Shown here piece after piece: positions 44,111 through 63,084 of a stretch of 64,000 nt of DNA. The position numbers and the translations under genes are program-made. The stretch comes from Neodontobutis hainanensis (taxonomy: Eukaryota > Chordata > Actinopteri > Gobiiformes > Odontobutidae): contig JALDNG010000022.1 in assembly GCA_024349245.1 (NCBI GenBank), positions 67,001 through 131,000 on the forward strand, written 5' to 3'. Numbering within the stretch: the stretch's first letter is position 1; the number at the start of each line of letters is the position of its first letter. A model generated the notes under the pieces. That model did no database searches. It saw only the letters and a program-made list of their open reading frames with translations, and was not told where the DNA came from.

Positions 44111-47100
44111 TGACGAGGATGAACGAGGCGGTATTAGTGCAGTCTGTAAGATCTAAACGTCCACTCTATGCTCGTATTATCTGCGCCTCATTCCGGCTCC
44201 TAATTTAGCCTCCATCGACCTCACCTCAGTCATAAAGTCACCTGATGCTCGACAGGAATATCCCCCTTCTTCAACCCGTGTTACCGTGGCAACCACATCC
44301 ATGATGCAGCTGCAACGATCATCCTCCGAGCGAGACATTTTCTGGAGCTGCAAAACTTCGTTATAACTTCTAGCTAAGGTCAATGCTGAATGAATAATGG
44401 GCAAATATATATCAATCAAGGGAATATGGGGTTGGTTCATAACTAATAAGTCTCATGTAGAGCTGAGCAAAGAACGTCTGTGTGAATCAGTGCAGCATTT
44501 TCCTGTCTTTACATAACTTTAAAGATGCAGTGTTGCTTTTTTCGTAATATATAGTAGTTCCAGACCCACTTGAGTGAGAGGACAGGCTGGTCAGGCTAGC
44601 ATTCATGTGGTCCCTGGATTCTAACAACTAACAAGACTAACAACTTCACTGCAAGTGTGTCTTTCTTAGAGCTGAAGTTCAAAGTTGGGTTTATTTTGGC
44701 TCCCAGTTTTTTCCCTGATCAAAAAATAAAAAAGAACAGAACCATAATTACCATAATTCCAATCTAATGGACTCAATTGTAAGTATGTAAAAAAGAAAGG
44801 TAGATTTTAACAAACATCAAGCCTAAATTAACACTATCATTCTTTTTTATTAAAAGCTTTTATTAAATGCTAAATGACTTTGATTAGGAGTGTCTGTGCA
44901 AATAAAAGCCCAGAGACAGGAAATGAGAAACTGTTCCACATTGACTGTTGTATTCAAAGTATAATTAAGTCAGCTGTATTTCTACTGCAGAGTGAATGAA
45001 TTCAGTTTGAAGTGACTGAATATAGGTGAAGTCCACAGTGGCACTCTTCATAAGTAAAATTAAACTCTGCCGGGGATGCTCTTCAATGACGCACAGAGGA
45101 ATGAAAAACCTACATTGAGAAACTCTTATATTTAAACAGACAGTAAAATGTTCCCAAATTATTTTAAATCTTACAAATCTGAACAGATTATTCAAATGAT
45201 GGATAGTAAATTGCCTTTTATTAACACATTTTAGGCTGCTTTCTAGTGCTGGCTGGAGAAAACTGCAAATTTACAGATGCACTTTGGTTCTTACTGTTCT
45301 CTCACAGTGTTCCAAGGCATTCTTTCTCGTGTCCCGTTCGAGGTGTTCAGACACAATGTGGTGGGACAGTGACACGACAGAGCTGGGCGGCCTTTTGCCC
45401 GAGACATTACACACAGAGCTGTCAGATTCAGTGAAAAGAGAAGAGACAGGCGCTGTCTCTAGGGACAGCCACCAGCATCGCTCCGTTTTCTAGGCCACCT
45501 CAGCCTCCCACTGACGGCCCCCCCACTGAAGTGTCACTCACTGAAGAGCTATTTCCACTGAAACACACAAAACCAACAAGTCATGGAATCAAAATGCCTG
45601 TTTTCACATTTGAAAAGGACAAATGAGGACATATCAAGGCTAAAGGACAGTATTACCAACTGTACAATGAATTTAAAATAAAATTTGATTTGATTTGAAT
45701 TTGAAATAGAAAAGCTAAATATTTTGGATGTCTTTTGTTTAAACGGGTACAGTATCTAACCTTAAAACTCTGTGGCTACAGTTGTAACATTCAAGGATGA
45801 TTAAGGTTTAACTGACACTGATTGAAACAAGCAGTGACAGACCTCAAAACTTTATTCCTGACTCAACATCAGTGAAGACATATCCCTACTGGCCTTACTG
45901 TTCCACATCCATGGCTCACGTGGTCACCTGGAAGGTTTGACTCAGCAGGCCTGTGCATGTGTCGCTGTCTGGACCCACATGAGTCGGATCTGTGTTGCGC
46001 GCAGCAGACAATGTGGCATCGTTTTGCTTCAGAGAGTCCATGACAAGGCTTTAGAATTAGTCTTCTGTGTCCTGAGCTCTCATGTCTCTGTTTCCACATA
46101 TCTCTCTCTGTCAGTGGAGCCCATTAACAGCAACCTCTGAGGAGTAGCTTTATAATCATACATAATGGATGAACAGTGCACGGGCTGCCACAAAACAAGC
46201 GTCAGACTGGAAACATGCTGCTCTTGATCAGCTGCGTTGTTGTTTTAGGCTCCTCTTTATTCTGAAGTTTCCAACAGAGCTTATAGCAGACTATGCAATA
46301 TATTTTACCCTGAAATAATGGCTTCCAAAATTGTGATGGTTTACTGACTTCAAACAGAAAGAATAAACCCACTTTTTATTATATCATTCCAGTTCCATGT
46401 CAGTAACCTTTGGCAGCAAAACAAAAACTGCACCTGCCTTGAAATTATTAATAAAAATCTGCTTTAAGCTAATGGGATAGCAACAATCTAATGTTGCGGC
46501 GTGTGTCCTGCAGATATATTTAGAACTGCCTGAAGCAGCAATAGTGACCTAATGAAAATGATTCATCTTAGGCTGCATACCAGTCTCAATCCACTTCCAA
46601 CTGATCTTTGGTCAGGTTTGATCAAAATGTGATCTACACATGGAACCCACACGTGTATACAGATTGAAAAAATGAAGAGCGTGTAGATGCAACGCTGAAC
46701 TCATGGGATTTGTATAATTCATGAGAGGAGAAAGAGTAATGCTCAGTCACAAAGTTAACATTAGTCCAATCAGATTGAGTTTTTATCCACAGACTCTCCT
46801 GTGGCAGTGCCATCTAGAGCCTTGTTTCCTCTGGAGCAGTATAGTGCGGGTTGGGTCAGTATAAGTGCATCTCCATTACCAAAGGGCGCAGTGTCCCATA
46901 TCACTCTAGAGATGCCTGTCAGGGGTCCCAAATGGCCCTGAGTGTGTGGTCCACTTTTGAAAAGGTGGTGCCAAATACTGCTGTTAGCTGATTGGACAAT
47001 AGATATTTCTTATTCAAGCAAAAACAAGAAGAAAAACATTAAAGCTAAAACAATCAATAAAAAACATGCTAGATGTACATTTTATGATGACAAACCTAGT

Positions 47101-50100
47101 ATTTATTAGCTACAGCTGTTTATGATTTAATAGTTTAGTCAGCGTCAAAACATTACATTTACAATACATTAAACCGGAAACAGTTTGTTAACTGCAGCAA
47201 AATACAGGTTGTACCTTAATTTCTTCTTTTCTTTATATTTTTATTGACAATGCATTCTCCTTCAAACACTATTTATTTCTTAATATAAAGAAGAAATAAC
47301 ATTGGGTTGTAATGCATGTTGAATAGTGACAAATGCTGAAAGACTCACAATGCCGCTTTAACGTCCAGGGTCAAGTCACCTAAAAGGTGTGGGCGGTTTT
47401 ACAGGAAAGAGATGAACCAGTACAAGACGGAGTGCTTCTTTCCGCCCACCTCAGCATATGGCTACAGCTCCCACTCAGTCTTTAATTAATAGCTGTCATG
47501 GCCGCCACAATCGATCCCACCTCATTAGCCGTGTTTGCGTAAACCTCCTCATTCACAAAGGATCAATACATAATCCCGCAGATAGAAATGCAATGGCCAG
47601 AGCCGAAAATGAAAGCCACAAACAATCGATCGCCAAGGGCCGGCCATATTTGTTTCCCCCACAGACTGGTGTTTCCATAATGCTTGTGCTTTTTAATGCA
47701 TTTCACCTACAGAAGGAAAAATCAATATGAGGTGCATGTAGTACTTACTTCTGTGGTCATTGTTGTTAAATTCCTTGTGAGGATGTGTGGTTAGAGTTGT
47801 AAGTGAACCAATCATTGTATAAAGCGGAAGAAATTGCTTCTCAAATACACGGGCCTGTCTCTCATGTCTTTCTGTGCTCTGTGGTGCTCAGAGGAAACAG
47901 GAACGTGTATCGACAGGGTTTGTTTCAGTAACAGCCAAAGTGGTCTCCCGGAAAACAATCTGAAACCTATTGAAAAAACATTTGAGTGTAATATAACAAG
48001 TTTTTGCAATCTCAGTGTTATAATAGAAGCCTATATGTGATGGAACATGTGGCATATTGACGTTCCCTTGGATTATGGAGGTGTGGATTGCTGCTGGTTT
48101 GTGCTACAGCATGGGTTGGTGGATCTAGGTCAAGAGTCCTCTGGGACTAGTTATGGGCGGATTCCAATATACTTTATTGTCCACATGGGGAAATTTGACT
48201 TGGTCTCATGATTCGGCAACAGAACCTTACAGTAAAACAGATATGACAAAAAGGTACAAGATGACATAAATCAAAATACAGACTTATATGTGTTTATTAC
48301 ACATTAAACATTTAGAAACAAAATCTATTTAAGTCATTTACCTAAGTGTCCAAGCAGCCATAATTAAAGAATATAAACATTACATCTTTTTCTTTTTTGG
48401 ATTTGATCTGTGTTTGTTGGGTCTGTTGAGAACGTTTGGCAGAGTCTCCAATCAGAGAGATCTATAACTCTGACCTCCAATAGAGCTTCAAACTGATCTG
48501 GAAGGAGGCTGGAGACATTAATGCAATTGTCTTTGCATAAGGTCTCCAATGCCTGTCGTGGAGTACCCTACCAACACTGTTTACAATGGAGGTGGACTCT
48601 GCTGACTTTGACTGGGGACCACTTTGGGGACCACAGAATCTTGTCTGTGCTTTTTGCAGATGATGGTGTCCAGCATCTCCAAGTCCATGGCTATGGTTCT
48701 CAGTTGGAAAAGGGTGGATTGTCCCCTTCAGGTTGGTGGAGAGCTCCTGCCTCAAGTGGAGGAGTTCAAGTATCTTTGTCTTGTTCATGAGTGAGTGAGG
48801 CTGACAGGCGGATCGGTGCAGCTTCTGAGTAATGCACCGGTCTGTCGTGGTGAAGAAGGAGCTGAGCTGCAAGGCAAAGCTCTCAATTTACCGGTCGATC
48901 TATGTTCCTACTCTCACCTTTGGTCATGAGCTTTGGGTCATGACCAAAGAGACAAGATCCCAGATACAGGTGGCCGAAATGAGTTTCCTCCACAGGGTGG
49001 CGCTCCCTTAGAGATAGGGTGATTTTAATTTGAATAACTAGAAACACTTTAGTTATTGTTAAAGTATGAATGTATCTACTTCCTAAATGTAGGGTTTCAG
49101 TCCTGTGCATCCCCAGCAGAGTTTAAATTTACTTATGAAGAGTGCCATTGTAGACTTCACATATATTCAATCATTTCAAACTGAATTCATTGACTCTGCA
49201 GTGGAAATACAACTGACATAATTATACTTTGAATACTGGGCATTTGTTAACACAAGGCACATAATAAAACTCAAACCAGCAATACAGTAATAAAGAAAAT
49301 CAATCTGAAAAGAATAAAACATCCACTAAGCATTTAGAACCAGTCAAGTGGTTCAGAATACACTGGTGCCAGCTATCGCAGCAAAAGTGCCAAGGTTCAG
49401 TAGCACAAAAAGAACGCCAAATAACACTTGATATGTGTGGTAAAATGGTCTAGTGTGCAGGATAATATTGCATAAAATAGTATAGTATGATTTGTATAGT
49501 ATAATATAGTATAGTATAGTATATTTGTTATGTATAGCATATCATAGTATAGTACAGTATAGTATAGCATACTATTGTATTGGCATAACATTCTGAGCAC
49601 TGACAGGTGAAGTAAATAACAATGATTATTGCTTCATCATGGCACCTTTTAGTGAGTGGGATATATTTGGCAGCAGCAGGTGAACAGTTTGTCCTCAAAG
49701 TTGATGTGTTAGAAGCAGGAAAAGTGGGCAGCGTAAGGATTTGAGTGGGTTTGACTAGGGCCAAATTGTGATTGCTAGGCAACAGGGTCAGCGCATCTCC
49801 AAAACTTGAGCTCTCGTGGGGTGTGTCTGCAGCAGTCATCATCTAGTGGTCTGATGAAGGAACAGTGGTGAACCGGTGACAGGGTCATGGGTGCCATGGC
49901 TCATCGATGCACGTGGGAAGTGAAGGCTGGCACGCCCCAACACATGAGCTACTGTTGCTCAGACTGCTGAAGAAGTTGATGTTAGTTCTGTATAAAGGTA
50001 TCTAATACACAGTGCATCACAGTGTGTTGTATTTAGGACTACATAGCCTCAGACCAGTCAGGGTGTCCATGCTGACCCCATACATTACAGAAAGCCAACA

Positions 50101-53100
50101 ATAGAAACATGAGCATCAGAACTGGACCACAAAGCAATGGAAGATGGTCTGAGATGTTGATTTAGCTCCAAATACCCCAGCTCTCAATCCGACTGAGCAA
50201 GCATCTGTGAGATGTGCTGGACAAACAAGTCAGATTCATGGAGGCCTCACCTGTAACTTACAGGACTTAAAGAATCTGCTGCTAACATCTTGGTGTCAGA
50301 TACAGCACACCTTCAGGGTCTATTGGATTCCATGCCCTGACGGGTCAGGGCTGTTTTGCCAGCTAAAGGAGAAAGCAAAATAATGTTGAGAATCATTGGT
50401 ATAGTATAGTATAGTATAGTATAGTATAGTATAGTATAGTATAGTATCAGATATGTAATTGCTACTGCTGCCCATGCCCCTCATTCTACAGCACCAATGG
50501 TAGCTCAGGAGGGACCTGCTGTTGTCATAGTCAATGCACCTTTAATAAAAGCATGTATTACCAGTTTGCTTAATATTATGAACAAACTATTAATGTTTTA
50601 CACATCCCACAGTGAAAGCTGTCAGGTTGATCATTTTTTAATAATCTAAATCTAAAGTTAGATGAAATCTGATTAGTATGTTCACACACTTGTTCTACTG
50701 CAGCAGGGGGAAATAAAATGCATCTGAGATGTACTCCACTATTGAAAATATATAGTATTTTGACCAATGTATACTATTTTACTACATACTACACAATCTA
50801 CATGCTGCACCTTTTATGTGCTTTTAGGTTGCTGAACATAACAAGCGGAACTCCATGTTATGACTGGTGTTGAGAGAAATACATTACAGATATCAAAATA
50901 GATTATAAGAGTGAAACAATGACCTATAGATCTAGCCTGAAAGCCTTTTGTCTGGTCTGGAAAGCAGGAGACAAATGGGAGCTGCATTTAGCACCAGATA
51001 TTCTGTACTGCTACTACAACCCCACTGTTAAACTGGACAACAGAAAAGAAGTGTGGCCAATAATATTTTGTTGTACTCAGTATAAACTATATTTGAATAG
51101 AGTCAGTAAGGTGAATATCAAAGTGCAAGAATAAAAGTGTTGTTGGAGATTTATTTTTGTCAATAAAGAGAAGTGGAAATAAAAGGGTTCAGGGAGGAAG
51201 GAGGGGGAGTTGCTGTCAGCCGCTCGGTGTAAGAACCATTAATAACCGGGGAAAGTAGCACTAAAAAAAAGTCGGCCATTTTCCTGCTAATGTTTTTCAA
51301 TTGTAGCAATGCATTATAGATCTACTGGACCGTAGCAGCCAAACACAACATAATGAGTCTGGAGTCGGTTAAAATGTTTGCTGTGTGGTGTCAGACCACA
51401 AACACTATTTACTGTTAATTAACCAGCACCTCTTTAGAAGCAATTGGACTAATGATGTACTCTGTGATACAGCTCACTTTGGAGCTCATCACATTTCTAT
51501 CCTGCTAAATTGACTATTGTCTGTTGATTTGACAAAGGCACTTTAAATGTACTTCTACAGTGATTAGATGTGGTTTCTGACAATTCTCAAATGAACTTTA
51601 CACACTTTCATTTTTAACTTTTTTGGCGCATGTGCATCTGGTGCATGTAGCAGCTGGTGCATGTGTGGACTTCAAAGCCTCCCTGTCTTTGGCCATGTGG
51701 AGTAGGTCTGACTAGTGGCTGGCACCTGTTTTCTTTGCTGGCACCCCATTCCTCTTGATTCCCTCCCATCTTCATGATAACAACGGTGTTGCACTAGTAG
51801 CACATGTGAAGCACATTATGTGGCACATTTATGTGCTTCACGTGTGACAAAAAACAATGCACTTTTTGGTGTTCATAAAAACTGTCTTCTAGTTGTACAG
51901 TGCCACAAGACTGGTGAGAGAAATTCCCACCAATATCATGGGAAGGAGCATAAAAGAGGCTTACTTTAAGAAACATGCTGAAGTTCACTGTACAACTGTA
52001 TATATTCGAGAGTAGTCTGAATGTTTTTGTCCAACAGGCCCGATTCTCCTACCTGCACATGAAGTACCTCTTCTTCTCCTGGCTGGCGGTGTTCGTGGGC
52101 AGCTGGATTGTCTATGTGGAGTACTCCTCCTACACAGAGCTGTGCCGAGGCCATGACTGCAAAAATTCAATAGTCGGTATTGTTTACTTCAGACCTTGAC
52201 ATGATTTATATTCCGTAAACTTGTGTTTCTTATTGTGCAGTTTCTCTCTTATCTATTAGTGCAACAAATATAAAAAAGGAGTCATTGACGGCTCAGCCTG
52301 CAGCAGTCTGTGTGAGAAAGACACGCTGTACCTGGGAAAGTGTTTCACTGCCAAGCCCAACAGCCAGGTTCTATTCTTCTTCTGAGCAAATGCATCTTCA
52401 ATCCAATTACATTTATTCATTTGTGTGGGTCTTACCTGCCTGTGTGAATCTGTTCAGGTGTACTCTGGGAGCTGGGGTGACCTGGAGGGGGTTATCAAGT
52501 GCCAGATGGAAGATGCTCCTCATTATGATTTAGGGAACGAAATGGAGCCCAGGAAAGAGGTGGCGTCCTTCGAAAAGCCAACCAAAGGGACCTCTGTAGA
52601 GAGGTTCAGGGAAATGATCTTCAACCATCTAAAGGTTAGGGAGATTTAAGATTAGAGTTTGTTTTGTGAAGCATTTCAGATTAGGACCTACTGTGGTCCC
52701 ATTTACATTTAGTTTAAGATTAGTAGGATTATGGCAGCATAAACAATTCCCAATTTTAAAGGTTCATTGTGTAAAATCTGGTTGTAAATAGGTTTAACTC
52801 ATCAGTCAAATTGGGTTTGTTCATAGACAATAGCATGTCCCTACAGGGCTACCATAGCTGTTCACAATGAAGAAAGGAGAGTTCAGTTTACACTCTAATA
52901 CCAATGTCAGATTTAAAGATTAAATTTCATCCATCTTCTTTCGCTTATCCGGACCACTCCCAGTATCGAGGTGTTCCCAGGCCAGCCGAGAGTCTCTCCA
53001 GCGTGTTCTATGTCTTCCCCGGGGTCTCCTCATAGATGCACATGCCCGGAAGTATACACATCACAAATAGAACCTGTAATACTCTGACTTCACTACAATT

Positions 53101-54352
53101 ATTTTTCTTTTGGTCAAAACCAAGGAAAAGTAAACTAGGAGGTTTGGTCATGCTTCTTGGGGTCTTTTTAATTATATGTCCTAGGGGGAAAATAATGGAG
53201 AACAGATTTTAACTAACAGTAGTGGCATCTGGTGCCAAAATTGCAGACTGATAGTGCACACTTTGCAGGAAAATGCTGTTGTGTATGCACAAACCCAGTG
53301 TCTGATGGTGGTTGTCATTCAAAATGTATTTTTCTTAGTCCCATTAGGGGTTGCATATTTTTTTTTTTTTTTTATAAATAAAGAATTTATTCTATAATAG
53401 TCCTAAGACTTCATAGAAAAATGTGAATTCATAAAGAAATACTAGTGTGTATCTCCTCTTGCCGTGCTCAGTTTTACTATCAGGGCAGTGTGTTACTACC
53501 AGTTTTTGTTCTATTTACCTAATTTGTTTACATCTGTAGGCCAAAGTGGGGGAGCAGGCCAACCTGTCAGAACTTGCAACCCAAGTCCTGTCCATCGCTG
53601 ACGCCAACAAGGACGGCCACATCTCACTGCCTGAGGCTCGTTCCACGTGGGCTCTGCTTCAGCTCAACGAATTCCTCCTGGCGCTCGTCCTACAAGATCG
53701 AGAGCACACTCCAAAGTTACTGGGCTTCTGCGGAGACCTGTATGTGATGGAGAAGGTGCCATACTCTCCTCTGTATGGGATCACTCTACCTTGGATCATT
53801 GAGGTGTGGATCCCCGCAGGTCTCCGTCGCAGCATGGACCAGTGGTTCACCCCGTCCTGGCCGCACAAAGCCAAGATCTCCATTGGACTGCTGGAACTGG
53901 TCGAAGACATCTTCCATGGCAACTTTGGCAGCTTTTTAATGTGCGATGTTAGTGCTACCACTTTTGGCTATAATGACCGACATGATTTTAAAGTGATCGA
54001 CGCACGGTACATTGTTCCTGAAACCATCTTCCAAGAAAGCCTCAGGCAGCAGCGTTGCGATATGGATGAGGATTGCCTTTATGGAGCTGACTGCCTCACT
54101 TCCTGCGACCTCACCAAGCACCGCTGCACACCTGAAGTCTCTAGACCCAACTTAGCCAAAGCCTGCGATGCACTTAAAGACTACATACTGAGGGGAGTGC
54201 CGTCGGACGTGAAAGAGGAGCTGGAGAAGCAGCTGTATGCCTGCATCGCGCTCAAAGGATCCGCGGAACAAATGGAAATCGAGCACTCGTTGATTCTGAA
54301 CAACCTGAAGACGCTGCTGTGGAAAAAGATCTCGCACACTAAAGACTCCTAA
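43969..54352 (+). CDS. dipk1a: Divergent protein kinase domain 1A (FAM69A)
   Basis: Type II membrane protein of the ER with a luminal, cysteine-rich, kinase-like domain. Its substrate is not established. Exons 43969-44022, 52038-52172, 52260-52367, 52458-52634 and 53540-54352 sum to 1287 bases, giving 428 residues, the same length I recall for the human protein. Exon 1 encodes the cytosolic tail MARAPIPWGVFRKPLYVQ. A membrane anchor follows at about 28-45 (YLFFSWLAVFVGSWIVYV), then paired cysteines (C54, C59, C64). A canonical EF-hand loop, DANKDGHISLPE, occupies 179-190; an EF-hand within the kinase N-lobe is a known family feature. FLMCDVSATTFGYND (D294) and FKVIDA (D312) sit where the catalytic and metal-binding loops are expected. 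The protein ends TLLWKKISHTKDS. Exon 2 uses a non-consensus donor, GTCGGT. Intron 1 is about 8 kb. Convergent with rpl5. Confidence 0.96.
44200..47339. other. dipk1a intron 1, 5' part
   Basis: Mostly single-copy-looking DNA. About 45240-45520 and 45860-46140 are GC-richer than the rest of the intron and lack coding character. No mobile element was clearly recognised. Confidence 0.35.
47340..47720. promoter_or_regulatory. Candidate conserved non-coding element in dipk1a intron 1
   Basis: A complex, repeat-free, relatively GC-rich block in an AT-rich intron. It is dense with homeodomain-like and related words: TTTAATTAATAGCTGTCATG, two ATCGAT sites (AATCGATCCC and CAATCGATCG), GGCCGGCC and CCATATTTG. 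Frames are short and not protein-like. Enhancer function is inference only. Confidence 0.35.
48510..49015 (+). mobile_element. Rex3/RTE-type LINE fragment
   Basis: SVLFADDGVQHLQ holds the reverse-transcriptase FADD motif (48653-48664). In shifted frames come GELLPQVEEFKYL-like and VVVKKELSCKAKLSIYRSIY, then VPTLTFGHELWVMTKETRSQ and IQVAEMSFLHRVALP. This is the C-terminal part of a Rex3/RTE LINE with frameshifts. The 5' end is lost. Confidence 0.75.
49497..49577. repeat. Degenerate TATAG microsatellite, left half
   Basis: Imperfect TATAG and TATAGTATAATATAG repeats run up to the left end of the Tc1-like element that begins near 49578. A purer TATAG run stands at its other end. Confidence 0.8.
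49578..50399 (+). mobile_element. Internally deleted Tc1-like transposon
   Basis: The left end has CATAACATTCTGAGCACTGA and CAGGTGAAGTAAATAACAAT. The coding part shows the + strand Tc1 transposase order: GGATTTGAGTGGGTTTGAC, GGTGAACCGGTGACAGGG, GCATCAGAACTGGACCAC, then a jump to CCAAATACCCCAGCTCTCAA, CTGTGAGATGTGCTGGACAA and ACAGGACTTAAAGAATCTGC. The part carrying the first two catalytic acidic residues is missing at about 50155. It is about 820 bp, against 1.2-1.3 kb for a full element. It sits in dipk1a intron 1. Confidence 0.85.
50400..50446. repeat. Pure TATAG microsatellite, right half
   Basis: Nine perfect tandem copies of TATAG directly abut the right end of the Tc1-like element. Confidence 0.95.
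50447..52030. other. dipk1a intron 1, 3' part
   Basis: AT-rich DNA with no exon or repeat that I can name. It contains a few short frames without splice support. Confidence 0.4.
52750..53035. repeat. Two adjacent fish repeat fragments in dipk1a intron 4
   Basis: 52755-52880 resembles the dispersed element at 39420-39515. 52930-53035 is a piece of a common fish retroelement, with GAGGTGTTCCCAGGCCAGCC, GAGAGTCTCTCCAGCGTGTT and CTTCCCCGGGGTCTCCTC. Confidence 0.5.
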
Positions 54353-54570
54353 AGGGAAGAGTTTGCACACAGGCAGAGGAAATCTGTCACAGTTCTCCCA
54401 GGGTGAAAACTTGTATCCACTGTGGATTAAAGATATACATTTTGATCACAGATATAGCCCACACTATATTTTATCCCAAGTGAATTATAACAAATAAAAA
54501 ATGCCACTTTATATATAACAATTGTATGTTTTAGGTATTTGAGCTGTGTGAAAAGTGCAATTTTTAAACC

Positions 54571-54576
54571 AATAAA
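54571..54576 (+). terminator. dipk1a: Polyadenylation signal of dipk1a
   Basis: AATAAA lies 219 bases after the stop codon. The Tc1 transposon begins only about 70 bases further on. Confidence 0.65.
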
Positions 54577-54643
54577 TTTGAAAGAAATCTATCTTGTGAC
54601 GTATTGTCTTGCATAGTGTTTAACGCACCGCCCCTCCCACATA

Positions 54644-55852
54644 TACACTCACATAAAGGATTATTAGGAACACCATACTAATTCTGTGTTTGACCCCTTT
54701 CGCCTTCAGAACTGCCTTAATTCTATGTGACATTGATTCAAAAAGGTGCTGAAAGCATTATTTAGAAATTTTGGCCCATATTGAGAGGATAGCATCTTGC
54801 AGTTGATGGAGATTTGTGGGATGCACATCCAGGACATGAAGCTCTCGTTCCACCACATCCCAAAGATGCTCTATTGGGTTGAGATCTGGTGACTGTGGGG
54901 GCCATTTTAGTTCAGTGAACTCATTGTCATGTTCAAGAAACTAATTTGAAATGATTTGAGCTTTGTGACATGGTGCATTATCCTGGAAGTAGCCATCAGA
55001 GGATGGGTACATGGTCGTCATAAAGGGATGGACATGGTCAGAAACAATGCTCAGGTAGGCCGTGGCATTTAAACGCACTAAGGGGCCTAAAGTGTGCCAA
55101 GAAAACATCCCCCACACCATTACACCACCACCACTAGCCTGCACAGGGGTAACAAGGCACGATGGATCTATGTTCTCATTCTGTTTACACCAAATTCTGA
55201 CTCTACCATCTGAATGTCTCAACAGAAATCGAGACTCATCAGACCAGGCAACATTTTTCCAGTCTTCGACTGTCCAATTTTGGTGAGCTTGTGCATATTG
55301 TAGCCTCTTTTTCCTATTTGTGGAGATGAGGGTACCCGGTGGGGTCTACTGCTGTTGTAGCCCATCCGCCTCAAGGTTGTGCGTGTTGTGGCTTCACAAA
55401 TGCTTTGCTGCATACCTCGGTTGTAACGAGTGGTTATTTCAGTCAAAGTGTTTCTTCTATCAGCTTGAATCAGTCGGCCCATTCTCCTCTGACCTCTAGC
55501 ATCAACAAGGCATTTTCGCCCACAGGACTGCCGCACACTGGATGTTTTTCCTTTTCACACCATTCTTTGTAAACCCTAGAAATGGTTGTGCGTGAAAATC
55601 CCAGTAACTGAGCAGATTGTGAAATACTCAGACCGGCCCGTCTGGCACCAACAACCATGCCACGCTCAAAATTGCTTAAATCACCTTTCTTTCCCATCCT
55701 GACATTCAGTTTGGAGTTCAGGAGATTGTCTTGACCAGGACCACACCCCTAAATGGATTGAACTGAAGCAACTGCCATGTGATTGGTTGATTAGATTCTT
55801 GCATTAATGAGAAATTGAACAGGTGTTCCTAATAATCCTTTAGGTGAGTGTA
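54644..55852 (-). mobile_element. Near-complete Tc1/mariner transposon with frameshifted transposase
   Basis: Inverted ends of 31 bases (TACACTCACATAAAGGATTA at 54644 and its near-perfect mirror ending at 55852) differ at one internal position. Both begin with the TA expected of the duplicated target. The transposase reads on the minus strand from ATG at 55697. The paired DNA-binding part (SISQSAQLLGFSRTTISRVY) comes first, then RRMGRLIQADRRNTLTEI, then GGVMVWGMFSW, QDNAPCH and, in another frame, SPDLNPIEH, which gives the D34E end of the catalytic triad. At least two frame changes break it. The copy is young-looking but dead. It lies between the 3' ends of dipk1a and rpl5. Confidence 0.92.
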
Positions 55853-56970
55853 AAATATTTGTCATTCACGTATTCATTTTGTACAGCGTGTTATGGGTCG
55901 CTGTGGTTGGAGCCCAAACAAGCTGCTATTGGCATGAGGTGGGGTTAGGTAACATTGCCAGTTATTCGCAGGGCTAACACTCAGAAACATAGATAAATAA
56001 TTCAACCAGGACAGTTGTAGATTGCCCAGTTCACCTATGACTAGATGTTGCAGACTCGACACAGTGAAGAATCAAACCCACAATCTAACCTAAACAATAC
56101 ACTTTTTCCATTCAGCACTCATGTTTTCAGCCCACAAAATAATTATGCTCTCTAGCTCATAACACTAGACATCAATGTTAATACTTTATGTAATGAGTAT
56201 GATTGCATATTTGTCTTATAAATGAGCAACTGAATGTCTATAGTTAAGACTTGATAATTGATGATGCATGCCAGGTTTTGCATGTTTAAAGTTTATCTTA
56301 GGTGTTAGGCATTATATTTAAACTTGTTAAAACTTTAAAATTCGGTTTATAATCAAGTGTAATATTTGCCAGAAATTAAGGCACATTCCAGCTTAGTGTT
56401 ATAGTATTGATATCCCCTGAAGAAGCTTAATCTGCATTATGTGCAGGAGTGTGGTGTCTGCTCAGTGACATTTTACAAGTGCCACACACATTTCCATTAG
56501 CGCTTAAGAGAACTTTAGCTTAAATGCATTTCAATTACTTGCATTCTTTGTAACAGATACAATTCTGGTGCTTTAATAGCAGTAGAATTAAACTAAACTT
56601 TCAATCTTTAAAATAGGTCAACATTACCCACAAGTTTCTTGAATATGACTTTTCATTACACCAACACATTTAAGCTCATGTTTTTCCTTCTAATTCACAT
56701 TTTGCCCATGTAAAGATTTTCCATTGTTTAGTCCGTTTAATCCAAGTCAAAAGTAAAGGTCTACTCTACCAAGTAGAAAGAAAAGTGACCTGTTGTGACC
56801 AAACCTGCAGTCCCACTAACAAGAACAAGACTCTACTGCGGTCACACAAACATTTTGGCTCTCTAATAGAAGGGGCAAAGTATAATTGTGCACAATGCCC
56901 AATTTTAATCTTTCTGTTCCTCATTAAATATACATGGAAAAATTAAATGAATAAAGTACATGCAAGGAAA
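55853..56970. other. Gene-free stretch between the Tc1 element and the rpl5 3' end
   Basis: AT-rich DNA. I see no exon, RNA gene or clear repeat. Confidence 0.5.
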
Positions 56971-56986
56971 TGGACTTTTTAATACA

Positions 56987-56992
56987 TTTATT
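56987..56992 (-). terminator. rpl5: Polyadenylation signal of rpl5
   Basis: AATAAA on the minus strand lies 44 bases after the stop codon at 57036-57038. This gives a very short 3' UTR, as is usual for ribosomal protein genes. Confidence 0.8.
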
Positions 56993-57035
56993 AGAACAAA
57001 TTCCATCTGCTTTAGGAAAGAGCCAGACTGAAGCC

Positions 57036-63084
<6,049 letters not shown>

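Noticed and set aside
43568..44208. Long open frames (96 and 171 codons) over the dipk1a first exon
   Set aside because: They arise from the stop-poor, CpG-rich promoter DNA. Only the 43969 frame joins a downstream exon with homology, and only up to the donor at 44022.
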